Positions 8,344-16,943 of a stretch of 29,547 nucleotides of DNA are shown here, in pieces; the stretch's first letter is position 1; each line of letters begins with the position of its first letter. The notes under the pieces were generated by a model. It saw only the letters and a list, made by a program, of their open reading frames with translations, was not told the origin of the DNA and ran no database searches. The DNA comes from Gammaproteobacteria bacterium (GTDB lineage: Bacteria > Pseudomonadota > Gammaproteobacteria > Pseudomonadales > Halieaceae). The position numbers and the translations under genes are program-made. Where the stretch lies: contig PDSN01000041.1 in assembly GCA_002748505.1 (NCBI GenBank), forward strand, positions 1 through 29,547, given 5' to 3'.

Positions 8344-8705
8344 GTATCGGCCTGATCTGTGGCCTTGGGCGTTTTCCGCTGCCAGGGGAAGTGGCCGTCC
8401 AGCTCCACTTGCAGTGACAGGCTCAAGAAGGTCCGGATGATAACAATCATCGCCAGCACCAACACTTCGTCCATCGTTGGTTTGTGAACCACAGTCGCCA
8501 TGATGTCCGCGGCGATCAGTATTTCAAGCCCCAGTAAAATGGCTTTACCCAGGCGCTGGCGCACCAAAATATAGGCCTGGCTCTGCTTGCTAAAGCTTTT
8601 GGAAAATTTATAGAGCGCATAGATGCAACCGACAAAAATAGTTGCAACGCCAATCAGCTCTATGACTTCTGCGATAATATCGATGTAAAACTTGATGTCG
8701 TGCAC
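8340..8705 (-). CDS. DUF1622 family membrane protein
   Basis: A small protein with three probable membrane helices: IIAEVIELIGVATIFVGCIYALY, AILLGLEILIAADIMATVV and VLVLAMIVIIRTFLSLSLQ. The pattern, including the IRTFLSLSLQVELDG tail, matches the DUF1622 family, whose function is unknown. I place the start at GTG 8705 (121 residues) because GGAG lies six bases before it; the longest frame begins with TTG at 8717. It overlaps the pentapeptide-repeat gene tail to tail by four bases. A possible small upstream frame overlaps its 5' end. Confidence 0.82.
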   Translation of the reverse strand: MHDIKFYIDIIAEVIELIGVATIFVGCIYALYKFSKSFSKQSQAYILVRQRLGKAILLGLEILIAADIMATVVHKPTMDEVLVLAMIVIIRTFLSLSLQVELDGHFPWQRKTPKATDQADT

Positions 8706-8809
8706 GGTATTCTCCAAGAAAATGTTAGTTCACGGGCGAACTCATGTTTAGCCGTTTGGGGTTTTTCAGCGCTGTCCTTTGTCGTTTCCATTTGTATTAG
8801 CTCGGGCAT
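8660..8809 (-). CDS. Possible small ORF (49 aa) ahead of DUF1622 gene
   Basis: An ATG frame begins MPELIQMETTKDSAEKPQ and runs 49 codons to TAG, overlapping the start of the DUF1622 gene in another frame. The reason to mention it is a good Shine-Dalgarno (AAAGGA) seven bases before the ATG. There is no domain and no recognised relative. It may be a leader peptide coupled to DUF1622 translation, or just chance. Confidence 0.2.
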   Translation of the reverse strand: MPELIQMETTKDSAEKPQTAKHEFARELTFSWRIPCTTSSFTSILSQKS

Positions 8810-9001
8810 GGTTGCATCCTTTGCCGGGCTGCTAGTACGCGACAGCTATGCCATTATACAATCTATAGGCGCATGAAAAACGTATAATCGGTTTATCCCT
8901 GAGGGATGCTGGGTTGTTGACTTTTTTGTTAACGCTGAACTGGCAACGCGGATAGAGAAGCAGCGGCTTTGCAGGCTGGTATAGGGTTTGTTGTTGATGT
9001 T

Positions 9002-9031
9002 TTGACAGCGCTGGCGATGCAACAATATGAC
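9002..9031 (+). promoter_or_regulatory. Candidate sigma-70 promoter of glpD
   Basis: A perfect -35 box TTGACA (9002-9007) is followed after 18 bases by TATGAC (9026-9031), putting the start near 9038 and leaving a leader of about 23 bases. The rest of the 343-base gap 8718-9060 holds an isolated TATAAT at 8883 and a small ATCCCTGAGGGAT hairpin at about 8895-8907, but no recognisable operator. Confidence 0.4.
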
Positions 9032-9060
9032 AAAGTAATACGTTGGAATAAAGAAGGTCT

Positions 9061-10677
9061 ATGAATTTAAGACAGAGCAATATCGCCAGGCTTGACGGCG
9101 GGGAATTTGATGTATTGGTTCTTGGTGGTGGCATTAATGGTGCCGTATCCGCCGCAGCACTGTCGGCCAAAGGGGTGAAAGTCGCCTTGGTAGATAGGGG
9201 CGATTTTGCGGGTCTAACCAGCTCGAATTCCTCTAACCTCGCCTGGGGTGGGATTAAATACCTGGAGAATCAGGAGTTTCTTCTGGTTAACAAGTTGTGC
9301 AAGAGCCGTAATCACCTGATGCGCAGCTACCCTTCTACAGTGAAGGAGATACGGTTTTTAGCAACCATCGAAAAGGGTTTTCGTTTTTCGTCGCTGTTTG
9401 CGTATATGGGCGCACTGCTGTATTGGGTGATCGGCCGCTTTTTTACCCAGGCGCCGCACTATCTGAGTAAAAAACAACTCAAGGCGCGAGACGATACCAT
9501 TAATACGGACAATGCCGTAGCGGGGCTTGAATACTCTGACTGTTATTTGTACGACAACGATGCACGTTTTGTTTGGAATTTTATTCGCGGCGCCTTGGAC
9601 AATGGCACTGTCGCTGCAAATTATGTGGAGGCCTTAGATTCAACATATGAAAATGGACGCTGGCATACCCAGATAAAAGACCTTGTCAGCGGAAAAACCT
9701 ACAAGTTGCGTTCGACTGCAGTAGTTAATGCCTGCGGACCACTGGTGGATGATTACAACAAAAAAATCGCCCAGCACACTGAACATCATCATTTGTTTTC
9801 TAAAGGCATCCACTTAATTGTTGATCGAGTGACGCCAAAAAAACACATTCTGACTTTTTTTGCCAGTGATGGCCGTTTGTTTTTCGTTATTCCCATGGGA
9901 CCAAAAACCTGTATCGGCACGACTGACACGCAGGTTGACAGCGAAAACGTGTCAATCCTTGATGAGGAGCGCGAATTTGTGCTGAAAAATGCCAATTCCA
10001 TGCTCAAATTGGATGACCCCCTAACGAAACAGGACATTATCGCCGAGCGTTGCGGCGTGCGTCCGTTAGCAATTAAAGGCCTGCGAGGAAAAGCAGATTG
10101 GGTGGCTCTATCGCGCAAGCACGCCATCGATATTAACGAAGCACAGCATTACTTGAGCATTTTCGGCGGCAAGCTCACCGACTGTATCAACGTGGGCGAG
10201 GAGGTGGTGCAGCATATCGAAGATATGGGGATTACTGTGCCCTATCGCCAGCAGAAGTGGTACGGCGAGCCGCAAGACAGTATTCGCGATCAGTTCTTAC
10301 ACCAGGCGAGACTGATGGGCTTGGACGGCATGACTGACCCGACCTCATCCGAGCCTCTGACCGAGCGTTTGTGGCGGCGCTACGGTGCCAGCGCATTGGG
10401 TATGCTGGAGGCAATTCGCCAGGACCCGCGCAACGCCGAGCTGTTAATAAAGAGCGCAGAGTATTTGCGTTGCGAGATAGAACATGCCGCGCGCTCGGAG
10501 ATGATTACCAAGCTGGAAGATTTTTTACGTCGTCGTTCGAAAATATCGCTGGTAGTGGAGCACGACACAATTATCAACGCGCCAGGCGTGCGCGAGGCTT
10601 GCGAGATATTTTTTGGCGACGATGCCGAGGCTAAACTTCAGGAATATATTGACTTAACCCGGATGTTTCACCAGTAA
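9061..10677 (+). CDS. glpD: FAD-dependent glycerol-3-phosphate dehydrogenase (GlpD/GlpA-like)
   Basis: A 538-residue FAD enzyme predicted to oxidise glycerol-3-phosphate to dihydroxyacetone phosphate at the membrane, passing electrons to quinone. The dinucleotide-binding motif VLVLGGGINGAVSAAALSAKG is near the N-terminus, followed by the family signature TSSNSSNLAWGGIKYL. The C-terminal DAO region has CGVRPLAI and FGGKLTDCINVGEE. The Shine-Dalgarno is AAGG just before the ATG. The last seven codons (LTRMFHQ) and the TAA stop are encoded by the left arm of an inverted-repeat element, so the original C-terminus may have been altered. The gene looks more AT-rich than its neighbours. A related FAD oxidoreductase with another substrate is possible. 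Confidence 0.85.
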   Translation: MNLRQSNIARLDGGEFDVLVLGGGINGAVSAAALSAKGVKVALVDRGDFAGLTSSNSSNLAWGGIKYLENQEFLLVNKLCKSRNHLMRSYPSTVKEIRFLATIEKGFRFSSLFAYMGALLYWVIGRFFTQAPHYLSKKQLKARDDTINTDNAVAGLEYSDCYLYDNDARFVWNFIRGALDNGTVAANYVEALDSTYENGRWHTQIKDLVSGKTYKLRSTAVVNACGPLVDDYNKKIAQHTEHHHLFSKGIHLIVDRVTPKKHILTFFASDGRLFFVIPMGPKTCIGTTDTQVDSENVSILDEEREFVLKNANSMLKLDDPLTKQDIIAERCGVRPLAIKGLRGKADWVALSRKHAIDINEAQHYLSIFGGKLTDCINVGEEVVQHIEDMGITVPYRQQKWYGEPQDSIRDQFLHQARLMGLDGMTDPTSSEPLTERLWRRYGASALGMLEAIRQDPRNAELLIKSAEYLRCEIEHAARSEMITKLEDFLRRRSKISLVVEHDTIINAPGVREACEIFFGDDAEAKLQEYIDLTRMFHQ

Positions 10678-10754
10678 CCGGATATTTCACCAGTAAACTG
10701 ATATTCAACAGATAGTGGGAGAAGCGTCACCGTACTGGTGAGGCATCCGGGTTG
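10655..10754. repeat. Inverted-repeat (MITE-like) element, copy B, overlapping 3' end of glpD
   Basis: The left arm 10655-10676 (core ACCCGGATGTTTCACCAGTA) is followed directly by a second copy 10678-10695 (CCGGATATTTCACCAGTA). The right arm 10733-10754 is the reverse complement, matching the left arm at about 19 of 22 positions. As in copy A, the right arm is preceded by CCG (CCGTACTGGTGA). The whole element is only about 100 bases, so it is shorter than copy A (247) and neither encodes a transposase. The left arm provides the stop codon of glpD. There is no T-run, so it is not a standard terminator, although the arms could pair. Confidence 0.7.
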
Positions 10755-10833
10755 GCCGAGCGCGACGGGCTTATCGCCAAATCGGAACATAGCGCGGTAT
10801 GACCGCGCCGCGAAGTGGAACCCACCGGGCTAT

Positions 10834-11844
10834 TCAGTCGCCAAAAAACTCCGCCCGCAGGGCGCTATAACCCTCTGGCGCCAGGCGCGGGCCATAGTTC
10901 GCTACGATGGTGCCGGCGGCAAGACTGGCAAAGCGCCCGGCGACGGGGAAGCTCTCACCGCGCGTCAGGGCGTATAAAAACGCGCCGGCATACATATCGC
11001 CCGCGCCGTTGGTGTCTATTGCCTGTACCCGGTGCGGGGGAATCTCGGTCAATTCATTGCCGTCCCACAGGATTGAGCCCTCCCCGCTGCGAGTAACGGC
11101 AAAGCGTTTGGCGTGGTTCTTCATGCGCTCAACAGCCGCCTTCACAGTGTTGGTGCTGGTCCATTCCATGGCTTCGACTTCGTTGGCGAAAATAAAATCC
11201 ACGCCATCGCCCACCACGCGTTTCATATTGTCTTTAAATACAGTAACACTGACTGGATCGGAGAAGGACAGTACGGTTTGAACGCCTTCAGCTTTGGCTT
11301 TTGCGATAGCGGAAGTCGCCGCTTCGCAGGCGCCCTCTGCGGTGACGGCGTAGCCTTCCATAAACAGATAGCGGGCATCGGATTGAGCCTCGCCCACCAG
11401 CTCGTCGGTGGAGAAAACTTCGTTAATACCTAAAAAGGTGTTCATCGAGCGCTCGGCATCGGGGCTGATCATCACCAGGCACTTGCCGGTAACACCGTCG
11501 CCTGGGCTGTGTTGCAGTAAGTAGTTGTGCTTCACCCCGGCTTTTTCCATATCGCGCAGGAAAAATGCTCCGTCTGCATCGTCTGCGATTTTGCAGGAGA
11601 AGAATGCACTGGCGCCAAAGCGCGCTGCGGCATAGACGGAGTTTGCCGCGCTGCCACCACTGGCGCGATTGGCTTTGACGAGATTGGTCTTCAACAGGTC
11701 AAAGATTTCCAGCTGGCGCTCTCGATCAACCAGAGACATCATGCCCTTTTTGATACCCAGTGTGGCTAAGTCATCCTCGCTGACTTTTATTTCGGTATCG
11801 ACCAGTGCGTTGCCAAAGCTGTAGATGTCGTAGGTGCGGCTCAT
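10834..11844 (-). CDS. Adenosine kinase (PfkB/ribokinase family)
   Basis: A 336-residue sugar/nucleoside kinase of the PfkB family, of the bacterial type annotated as adenosine kinase, which converts adenosine to AMP for purine salvage. The substrate motif GGSAANSVYAAARFG (family signature 1) and the C-terminal DTNGAGDMYAGAFLYAL with its catalytic aspartate in the NGAGD anion hole are both present. I chose the ATG of MSRTYDIYSFGNALVD because AAAGGA stands at proper distance before it; a longer frame from 11898 adds 18 unconserved residues. Substrate identity rests on overall resemblance, and other PfkB substrates cannot be excluded. About 26 bases after the stop there is a GCGCGG/CCGCGC hairpin (10792-10808) without a T-run. 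The gene is divergent from mrcB. Confidence 0.85.
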   Translation of the reverse strand: MSRTYDIYSFGNALVDTEIKVSEDDLATLGIKKGMMSLVDRERQLEIFDLLKTNLVKANRASGGSAANSVYAAARFGASAFFSCKIADDADGAFFLRDMEKAGVKHNYLLQHSPGDGVTGKCLVMISPDAERSMNTFLGINEVFSTDELVGEAQSDARYLFMEGYAVTAEGACEAATSAIAKAKAEGVQTVLSFSDPVSVTVFKDNMKRVVGDGVDFIFANEVEAMEWTSTNTVKAAVERMKNHAKRFAVTRSGEGSILWDGNELTEIPPHRVQAIDTNGAGDMYAGAFLYALTRGESFPVAGRFASLAAGTIVANYGPRLAPEGYSALRAEFFGD

Positions 11845-12006
11845 GAACATTCCTTTGAGTATTAGTTTTGGCTGCGTATTATCTCTGGGAGAGTGCATAA
11901 TTGAAAGAATGTATTTATAGAAACTGCCATTTGCGAGTCTGCTAATGGCCTATCGATGTAATTTATACCGCTTTTACGGGGTGATCACTGGGGTAAACTG
12001 GTACTC

Positions 12007-14277
12007 ATGGGAAAGTTTTTGAAAAGTTTGGGCGGCGTGTTGCTCAAGGCGGCATTGGCCGCAGCGGTGCTGCTCGGCGTGGGATTGGTGTTTTTGGATG
12101 CGCGTATCACCGCCACCTTCGCCGATAAGCGCTTTGAGTTGCCTGCCAGGGTGTATGCCCGGCCTCTGGAGCTGTACGAGGGCAGGCCGCTTACCGGTGA
12201 TGAGCTTCGCTATGAACTGAAATTGCTGGGTTACAAACAGGTGACCGCGCTTAGAAATCCCGGCGAGGTGTTGCGCCAGGGAAATCGCTACGACATCTAT
12301 GTCCGGGGCTTCCAGTTTTATGATGATGTTGAACCGGCACGTCGTATTCGCCTGACTATCAACAATGGCGCGGTCAGCGCCCTGAGCAGCAAGGGGCAAA
12401 CCGTCGAGCTGATGCGCCTCGATCCCGCACAGATTGGCGGCATCTACCCCAGTCACGGTGAAGACCGTTTGCTGGTGCGTCTAAGTGACGTGCCCGAGAC
12501 GGTGCGCCAGGGTCTGCTGGCGGTGGAAGATCGCAATTTTGAGCGCCACTGGGGGTTCTCCATCACTGGTATGGTTCGCGCAGCAATTGCCAACCTGCGT
12601 TCCGGGCAAGTGGTAGCCGGTGGTTCCACCATTACCCAGCAGCTGGTAAAAAACTATTATCTGACTGCGGAGCGCTCTTACACGCGCAAATTCAAAGAAC
12701 TGTTGATGGCGCTGTTACTGGAATTTCACTACAGCAAAGAGGAAATTCTGGAAAGCTACGTCAACGAGGTTTATCTGGGGCAGGAAGGCCACCGCGCGAT
12801 TCACGGGCTCGCTCTTGGTGCACAACACTATTTTGACACGCCGCTTGAGCAGTTGGGTTTGCATCAGCAGGCTTTATTGATTGGCCTGATTAAGGGGCCA
12901 TCGCTGTACAATCCCAAGCGCAACCCCAAGCGCGCCTTACAACGGCGCAATGTGGTGCTCAATGTGATGAGCGAGACCGGCGTGATCAGCCCGGAGCAGG
13001 CGGCGGTGGCCAAAGCAATGCCTTTACAGCTCAACGGTCGCAAAACCATACACCACAGTTTTCCGGCGTTTTTGGATTTAGTACGCCGCCAATTGCGCCG
13101 GGATTATCGCGAGCAGGATTTGACCAGTCGCGGTTTGTCGGTATTTACCAGTTTTGACCCCTTGCTACAACGCACTGCTGAGCGCGCGATGGTCAACGTG
13201 TTGGATCGCATCGACAAAAGTGATGCCATGCAAGGCGCGATGATAGTCACCAAAGTCGATACTGGCGAGGTCGCTGCTTTGGTAGGTGGTCGCGACGTGC
13301 GTTATGCGGGCTTTAACCGCGCTCTGGATGCAAAACGTCCGGCGGGATCACTGTTAAAACCGGCGGTGTATTTAACCGCTTTGGAACAGCCTGAAAACTA
13401 TACCCTGGCCACCCTGCTTAATGACAGCGCGTTTTCTATTAGCGGGCAAAACGGTGAGGTCTGGACGCCGCGCAATTTCGATCGGCAGGAGCACGGCGAA
13501 GTAATGCTGTTTGAGGCTTTGTCGAACTCTTACAATTTGGCCACCGCGCGCCTCGCCCTGGATCTGGGGCTGCACAATGTTGTGGATATGCTGGAGCGCC
13601 TGGGCATTGAGCAACCTTTAGAGCCATTGCCCTCTCTGAGTTTGGGGGCGGGCAGTTTTTCACCCCTTGATGTGGCCGCGCTGTATCAGACCATAGCCTC
13701 GGGTGGTTATCGCACCCCTCTGCGAGCGATCCGCGATATTGTTGACAGTCAGGGTGAGCCGCTTAAGCGTTACGCTTTAAACTATGAACGCAGTGTGAGT
13801 TTGCAGGCCATGCATTTATTGCATTTTGCGATGCGCGATGTGGTGCGAAATGGCACTGGCAGAGCTGTGTATGGGGTGCTCCCCGCAGATTTTCAGGTAG
13901 CGGGTAAAACCGGCACTACAAATGATGGGCGTGACTCCTGGTTTGCGGGGTTTAGTGGCGATCTGTTGGCAGTGAGCTGGTTGGGTCGCGATGATAACGC
14001 CGCGACATCACTGACAGGGAGCACCGGTGCGCTGAAAGTGTGGGCGGATTTTATGGCGGCGGCCTCAAAACGATCACTGGCCTACCGTATGCCCGAAGGC
14101 ATTGTCACCGCTACTATCGATACGCAAAGCGGTGCGCGCTCTGGGGCGAGCTGTCCCGATACCCGCTTAATCCCCTTTATTGATGGCTCGGTTCCCATGG
14201 CCGAGACAGAGTGTTTATTGAGCGAACAGCGCAAAGCTACGGTGGGTGATTGGCTGCGGGGTCTACTGGGGCGATAG
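12007..14277 (+). CDS. mrcB: Bifunctional peptidoglycan synthase PBP1b
   Basis: A 756-residue class A penicillin-binding protein that polymerises glycan strands and cross-links them in the periplasm. Residues 11-30 form the single membrane anchor. A UB2H-like region follows (LPARVYARPLELYEG), then the family 51 glycosyltransferase with catalytic E174 in VEDRNFERHWG and GGSTITQQLVKN. The transpeptidase has all three motifs: S448-L-L-K451, S508-Y-N510 and K634-T-G636. The UB2H region marks it as PBP1b and not PBP1a; it would bind the lipoprotein activator LpoB if present. It is followed at 87 bases by the ATP-grasp/phosphatase gene on the same strand. Confidence 0.95.
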   Translation: MGKFLKSLGGVLLKAALAAAVLLGVGLVFLDARITATFADKRFELPARVYARPLELYEGRPLTGDELRYELKLLGYKQVTALRNPGEVLRQGNRYDIYVRGFQFYDDVEPARRIRLTINNGAVSALSSKGQTVELMRLDPAQIGGIYPSHGEDRLLVRLSDVPETVRQGLLAVEDRNFERHWGFSITGMVRAAIANLRSGQVVAGGSTITQQLVKNYYLTAERSYTRKFKELLMALLLEFHYSKEEILESYVNEVYLGQEGHRAIHGLALGAQHYFDTPLEQLGLHQQALLIGLIKGPSLYNPKRNPKRALQRRNVVLNVMSETGVISPEQAAVAKAMPLQLNGRKTIHHSFPAFLDLVRRQLRRDYREQDLTSRGLSVFTSFDPLLQRTAERAMVNVLDRIDKSDAMQGAMIVTKVDTGEVAALVGGRDVRYAGFNRALDAKRPAGSLLKPAVYLTALEQPENYTLATLLNDSAFSISGQNGEVWTPRNFDRQEHGEVMLFEALSNSYNLATARLALDLGLHNVVDMLERLGIEQPLEPLPSLSLGAGSFSPLDVAALYQTIASGGYRTPLRAIRDIVDSQGEPLKRYALNYERSVSLQAMHLLHFAMRDVVRNGTGRAVYGVLPADFQVAGKTGTTNDGRDSWFAGFSGDLLAVSWLGRDDNAATSLTGSTGALKVWADFMAAASKRSLAYRMPEGIVTATIDTQSGARSGASCPDTRLIPFIDGSVPMAETECLLSEQRKATVGDWLRGLLGR

Positions 14278-14364
14278 GTGCCACAGTGCTGTGATATTGC
14301 GTTGGTTTATCGTCGGCAGACACCGTTTCTTAGAAGATTTATCAGACAGGGAGTAACACAAGCA

Positions 14365-16095
14365 ATGAAGCCTGAAGGGACACAAGCACCGGTACTGGTG
14401 TTAGATGGTGATACTTTGCCGGCGCTGGCCATTGTGCGCTCATTGGGTCGCAAAGGCGTGCCGGTGATTGTGGCATCGCACGATGACAAGCCAATCTGCG
14501 CTTATTCTCGCTACGCAACGACAAGCCTTAAATATCCGCATCCCCTCACAGCAACGGACGCCTATACCGCGTGGGTGCGTCGGGTGCTGGCGGACAATCC
14601 AGGCGCCTTGGTGTTGCCGGTAACCGAGCGCACGCTGGTACCTTTAGCCAGAGCATTGCGCAATGAATCAGAGCTGTATCAGCGCGTCATGATGGCAGAG
14701 CCGCAAGCGCTTGAAACGGTACTGGATAAAGCCGACATCGCCGAACTTGCGCGAGCCTGTGAGGTGAGTTTGCCGCGTTCCTGGTCGGTAGCTTCCATGG
14801 AACAGCTCAACATTATTTTGGCGGAGTTAAGCTACCCGGTCGTGATAAAACCCGGGCGTTCCATATCCGACAGCGCGCAGCGCCTACCACTTACTGTGCG
14901 TTATGCACACAGCGAAGAACAACTGAAAAACTATTGCGCTGAGTTTTTGCAGGAAGTGCATGTGGTGTTGCAGGAGTATTTTACTGGAGAAGGTTTCGGT
15001 ATCGAATTGATTGCCAAAGACGGTAAGGTTCACTACGCTTTTCAGCACCAACGCTTACATGAAATGCCTCTGACTGGTGGTGGTTCCAGTTACCGCATGA
15101 GCACCGAAATCGATCAGGAATTGCTGCAAGCCAGCAAACGTCTGATAAAAGCCCTGAGTTGGCAGGGCGTTGCCATGGTGGAGTTTAAGAAAAACCTCGA
15201 TACTGGGCGCTATATCTTCATTGAAATTAATGGCCGTTTTTGGGGCTCTTTACCACTTGCCACCGCCGCAGGCGCAGATTTTCCCTGGTTGTTGTATGGT
15301 CTTTATACTCAAGGCGCGGTGCCGGATATCCCCGATTACCGGCGCGGGGTAAAGGTTCGCAAGCTCTCGGCGGATCTCGGCTGGTTGGAGGCTGTGATTC
15401 GCAAAGACGCCGATCAGCGTCTGGTGAGCATTCCAACAAAAAAGCAGGCGCTGGCGGATTGGTTGGATATTTTTACGCCGAAACACTATTTTGACGCGCA
15501 GAGCCTGAGCGACATCAAGCCGGGCTGGATAGATTTTGTTCGTATTATTAAAAGCTATTGGAAGCGGGTGAGCGGTATTTTCGCTGAAAAGCGTGAGCGC
15601 GCCGCAATTTTGGCTGCCAGCAGCCCCGAGCGTTATCAGCAACTATTGACACCTGATGCCAGGGTGTTACTGGTGTGCTACGGCAATATCAATCGCAGTG
15701 CTTTGGCGCACTGTCTGGCCAACCATCTCATGCCGGAAAAAACCGCGCAGTTTCGTTCAAGTGGTTTTCATCCGGTGGGCGGCAGGCCCATGGATCACCG
15801 CATGCAAGCGCTCGCAAAAAATGGAGGGCTTAGCGTTGATGCGTTTCGCTCAACTGTTATAAGCGAAGAGCAGGTGAACTGGGCGGATGTTATTTTTGTC
15901 ATGGAGGCTGAGCAGGTTGCAAAGATTACCCAGCGTTATCCGAAGTGTGGGAACAAGGTGCTGTTACTCGGCGGTGTGGCCGGCGATGAAAAAGAAATAA
16001 TGGATCCTTATAACAAAGCCGAAGCCGTGTACCGTCATGTATATAAACAGATTGATCGAGCTGTGGCGGCGATTGCAAAGGCTGTAGACTCGTAG
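14365..16095 (+). CDS. Fused ATP-grasp enzyme and low-molecular-weight protein tyrosine phosphatase
   Basis: A 576-residue two-domain protein. The N-terminal part (about 1-400) is an ATP-grasp ligase of the carbamoyl-phosphate-synthase-like/PylC-like group: K162 in YPVVIKPG, a lid with VLQEYFTGEGFGIELI, and metal ligands E273, E287 and N289 (MVEFKK, FIEINGRF). The C-terminal part (about 432-576) is a LMW phosphatase: C438-x5-R444-S (VCYGNINRSALAH) and general acid D547 in DPYNKAEAVYR, all catalytic residues intact. The start is the ATG after GGGAG at 14349; a GTG frame from 14278 is longer but less likely. LMW phosphatases such as Wzb normally control polysaccharide-exporting tyrosine kinases. 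The ligase substrate is unknown. The fusion lies between PBP1b and a hydrolase. Confidence 0.88.
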   Translation: MKPEGTQAPVLVLDGDTLPALAIVRSLGRKGVPVIVASHDDKPICAYSRYATTSLKYPHPLTATDAYTAWVRRVLADNPGALVLPVTERTLVPLARALRNESELYQRVMMAEPQALETVLDKADIAELARACEVSLPRSWSVASMEQLNIILAELSYPVVIKPGRSISDSAQRLPLTVRYAHSEEQLKNYCAEFLQEVHVVLQEYFTGEGFGIELIAKDGKVHYAFQHQRLHEMPLTGGGSSYRMSTEIDQELLQASKRLIKALSWQGVAMVEFKKNLDTGRYIFIEINGRFWGSLPLATAAGADFPWLLYGLYTQGAVPDIPDYRRGVKVRKLSADLGWLEAVIRKDADQRLVSIPTKKQALADWLDIFTPKHYFDAQSLSDIKPGWIDFVRIIKSYWKRVSGIFAEKRERAAILAASSPERYQQLLTPDARVLLVCYGNINRSALAHCLANHLMPEKTAQFRSSGFHPVGGRPMDHRMQALAKNGGLSVDAFRSTVISEEQVNWADVIFVMEAEQVAKITQRYPKCGNKVLLLGGVAGDEKEIMDPYNKAEAVYRHVYKQIDRAVAAIAKAVDS

Positions 16096-16097
16096 TC

Positions 16098-16943
16098 GTG
16101 AACGGATTTTGGCTGATACTGTTGGCGGTTTTTGCTGCGGCTGGCTATTTTTTTGCGCCGCGTTTGTTTGGTTTTCCCAGGCTGAAAAAAGTTCGCTATA
16201 AAACCACGCCACAAGGCGATTTGTGGTTGCATATTTATATGCCACCGCGACAAGCTGCCAAGCCACCGCCCGCACTGCTGTATTTTTACGGTGGCGGCTG
16301 GGTGGAAGGGCGTGTCTCCCAGTTTCAAACCCAGGCCAGGCATATGGCGAAGGCGGGTGTGGTCGTGGCGCTGGCGCAGTATCGCGTCAGTTCTCGTGAA
16401 GGCACTGCACCCGATAGTGCGGTAGAAGATGCCTTCGATGCCTTTGCTTACCTACTAGACAGCGCCAGGGATTGGAATGTCGACCCGCAGCGTATTGCGA
16501 TTGGTGGTAGCTCTGCGGGAGGGCATCTCGCGGCTTGCGTGAGTTTGTGCCAGCCCCCACACGAGCTGCAGTTAAAGACCAGACCCGCTATAATGCTGTT
16601 ATTAAACCCTGTGCTTGATTTGTACACGGTCACCGCCGAACTTGAATTTACCTGTGGCGAAATTGCCTTGGTGGATGAGCTGGAGCGCAAGGGGCTGCGT
16701 CAGCAATTATCGCCCCAGCAGCAGAGTTTTTCCAAGGCGCCGCCGACCTATATGCTCTATGGCAGCGAAGATCCTTTAAAAAAACAAGGCGAGTATTTCA
16801 CGCAAAAAATGCTGGAGCACAATAAAGACGTGCAAAGCGTGAGCGTTCCCGGCCAGCGTCACAGTTTTTTTAATCACCCGCCCCACAATCTACAGGTGGC
16901 GGATGAGTTGTTGTTGTTTTTGCGCAAGCAAGGCTGGGTTTAG
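16098..16943 (+). CDS. Membrane-anchored alpha/beta hydrolase (esterase/lipase, HSL-like)
   Basis: A 281-residue protein starting with GTG two bases after the stop of the preceding gene, so co-transcribed with it. Residues 4-20 are hydrophobic (WLILLAVFAAAGYFF) and would act as a membrane anchor or uncleaved signal. The oxyanion-hole motif is FYGGGW (usually HGGGW; the His is replaced by Tyr), the nucleophile is S139 in GGSSAGG, and the acid and histidine are D225 (GSEDPL) and H255 (GQRHSFF), so the triad is complete. The BD-FAE/HSL-type fold suggests de-esterification of a small substrate. Given the neighbourhood, removal of acyl groups from a polysaccharide or its precursor is plausible but is inference. 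Confidence 0.82.
   Translation: MNGFWLILLAVFAAAGYFFAPRLFGFPRLKKVRYKTTPQGDLWLHIYMPPRQAAKPPPALLYFYGGGWVEGRVSQFQTQARHMAKAGVVVALAQYRVSSREGTAPDSAVEDAFDAFAYLLDSARDWNVDPQRIAIGGSSAGGHLAACVSLCQPPHELQLKTRPAIMLLLNPVLDLYTVTAELEFTCGEIALVDELERKGLRQQLSPQQQSFSKAPPTYMLYGSEDPLKKQGEYFTQKMLEHNKDVQSVSVPGQRHSFFNHPPHNLQVADELLLFLRKQGWV

Noticed and set aside
5479..10754. A composite transposon carrying tsaD to glpD between the two repeat elements
   Set aside because: There is no transposase, the elements differ in length, and tsaD next to rpsU is the usual chromosomal arrangement in gammaproteobacteria.
10792..10808. GCGCGG/CCGCGC hairpin downstream of the adenosine kinase gene as a terminator
   Set aside because: The stem is good but there is no T-run on the minus strand after it, so an intrinsic terminator cannot be claimed.
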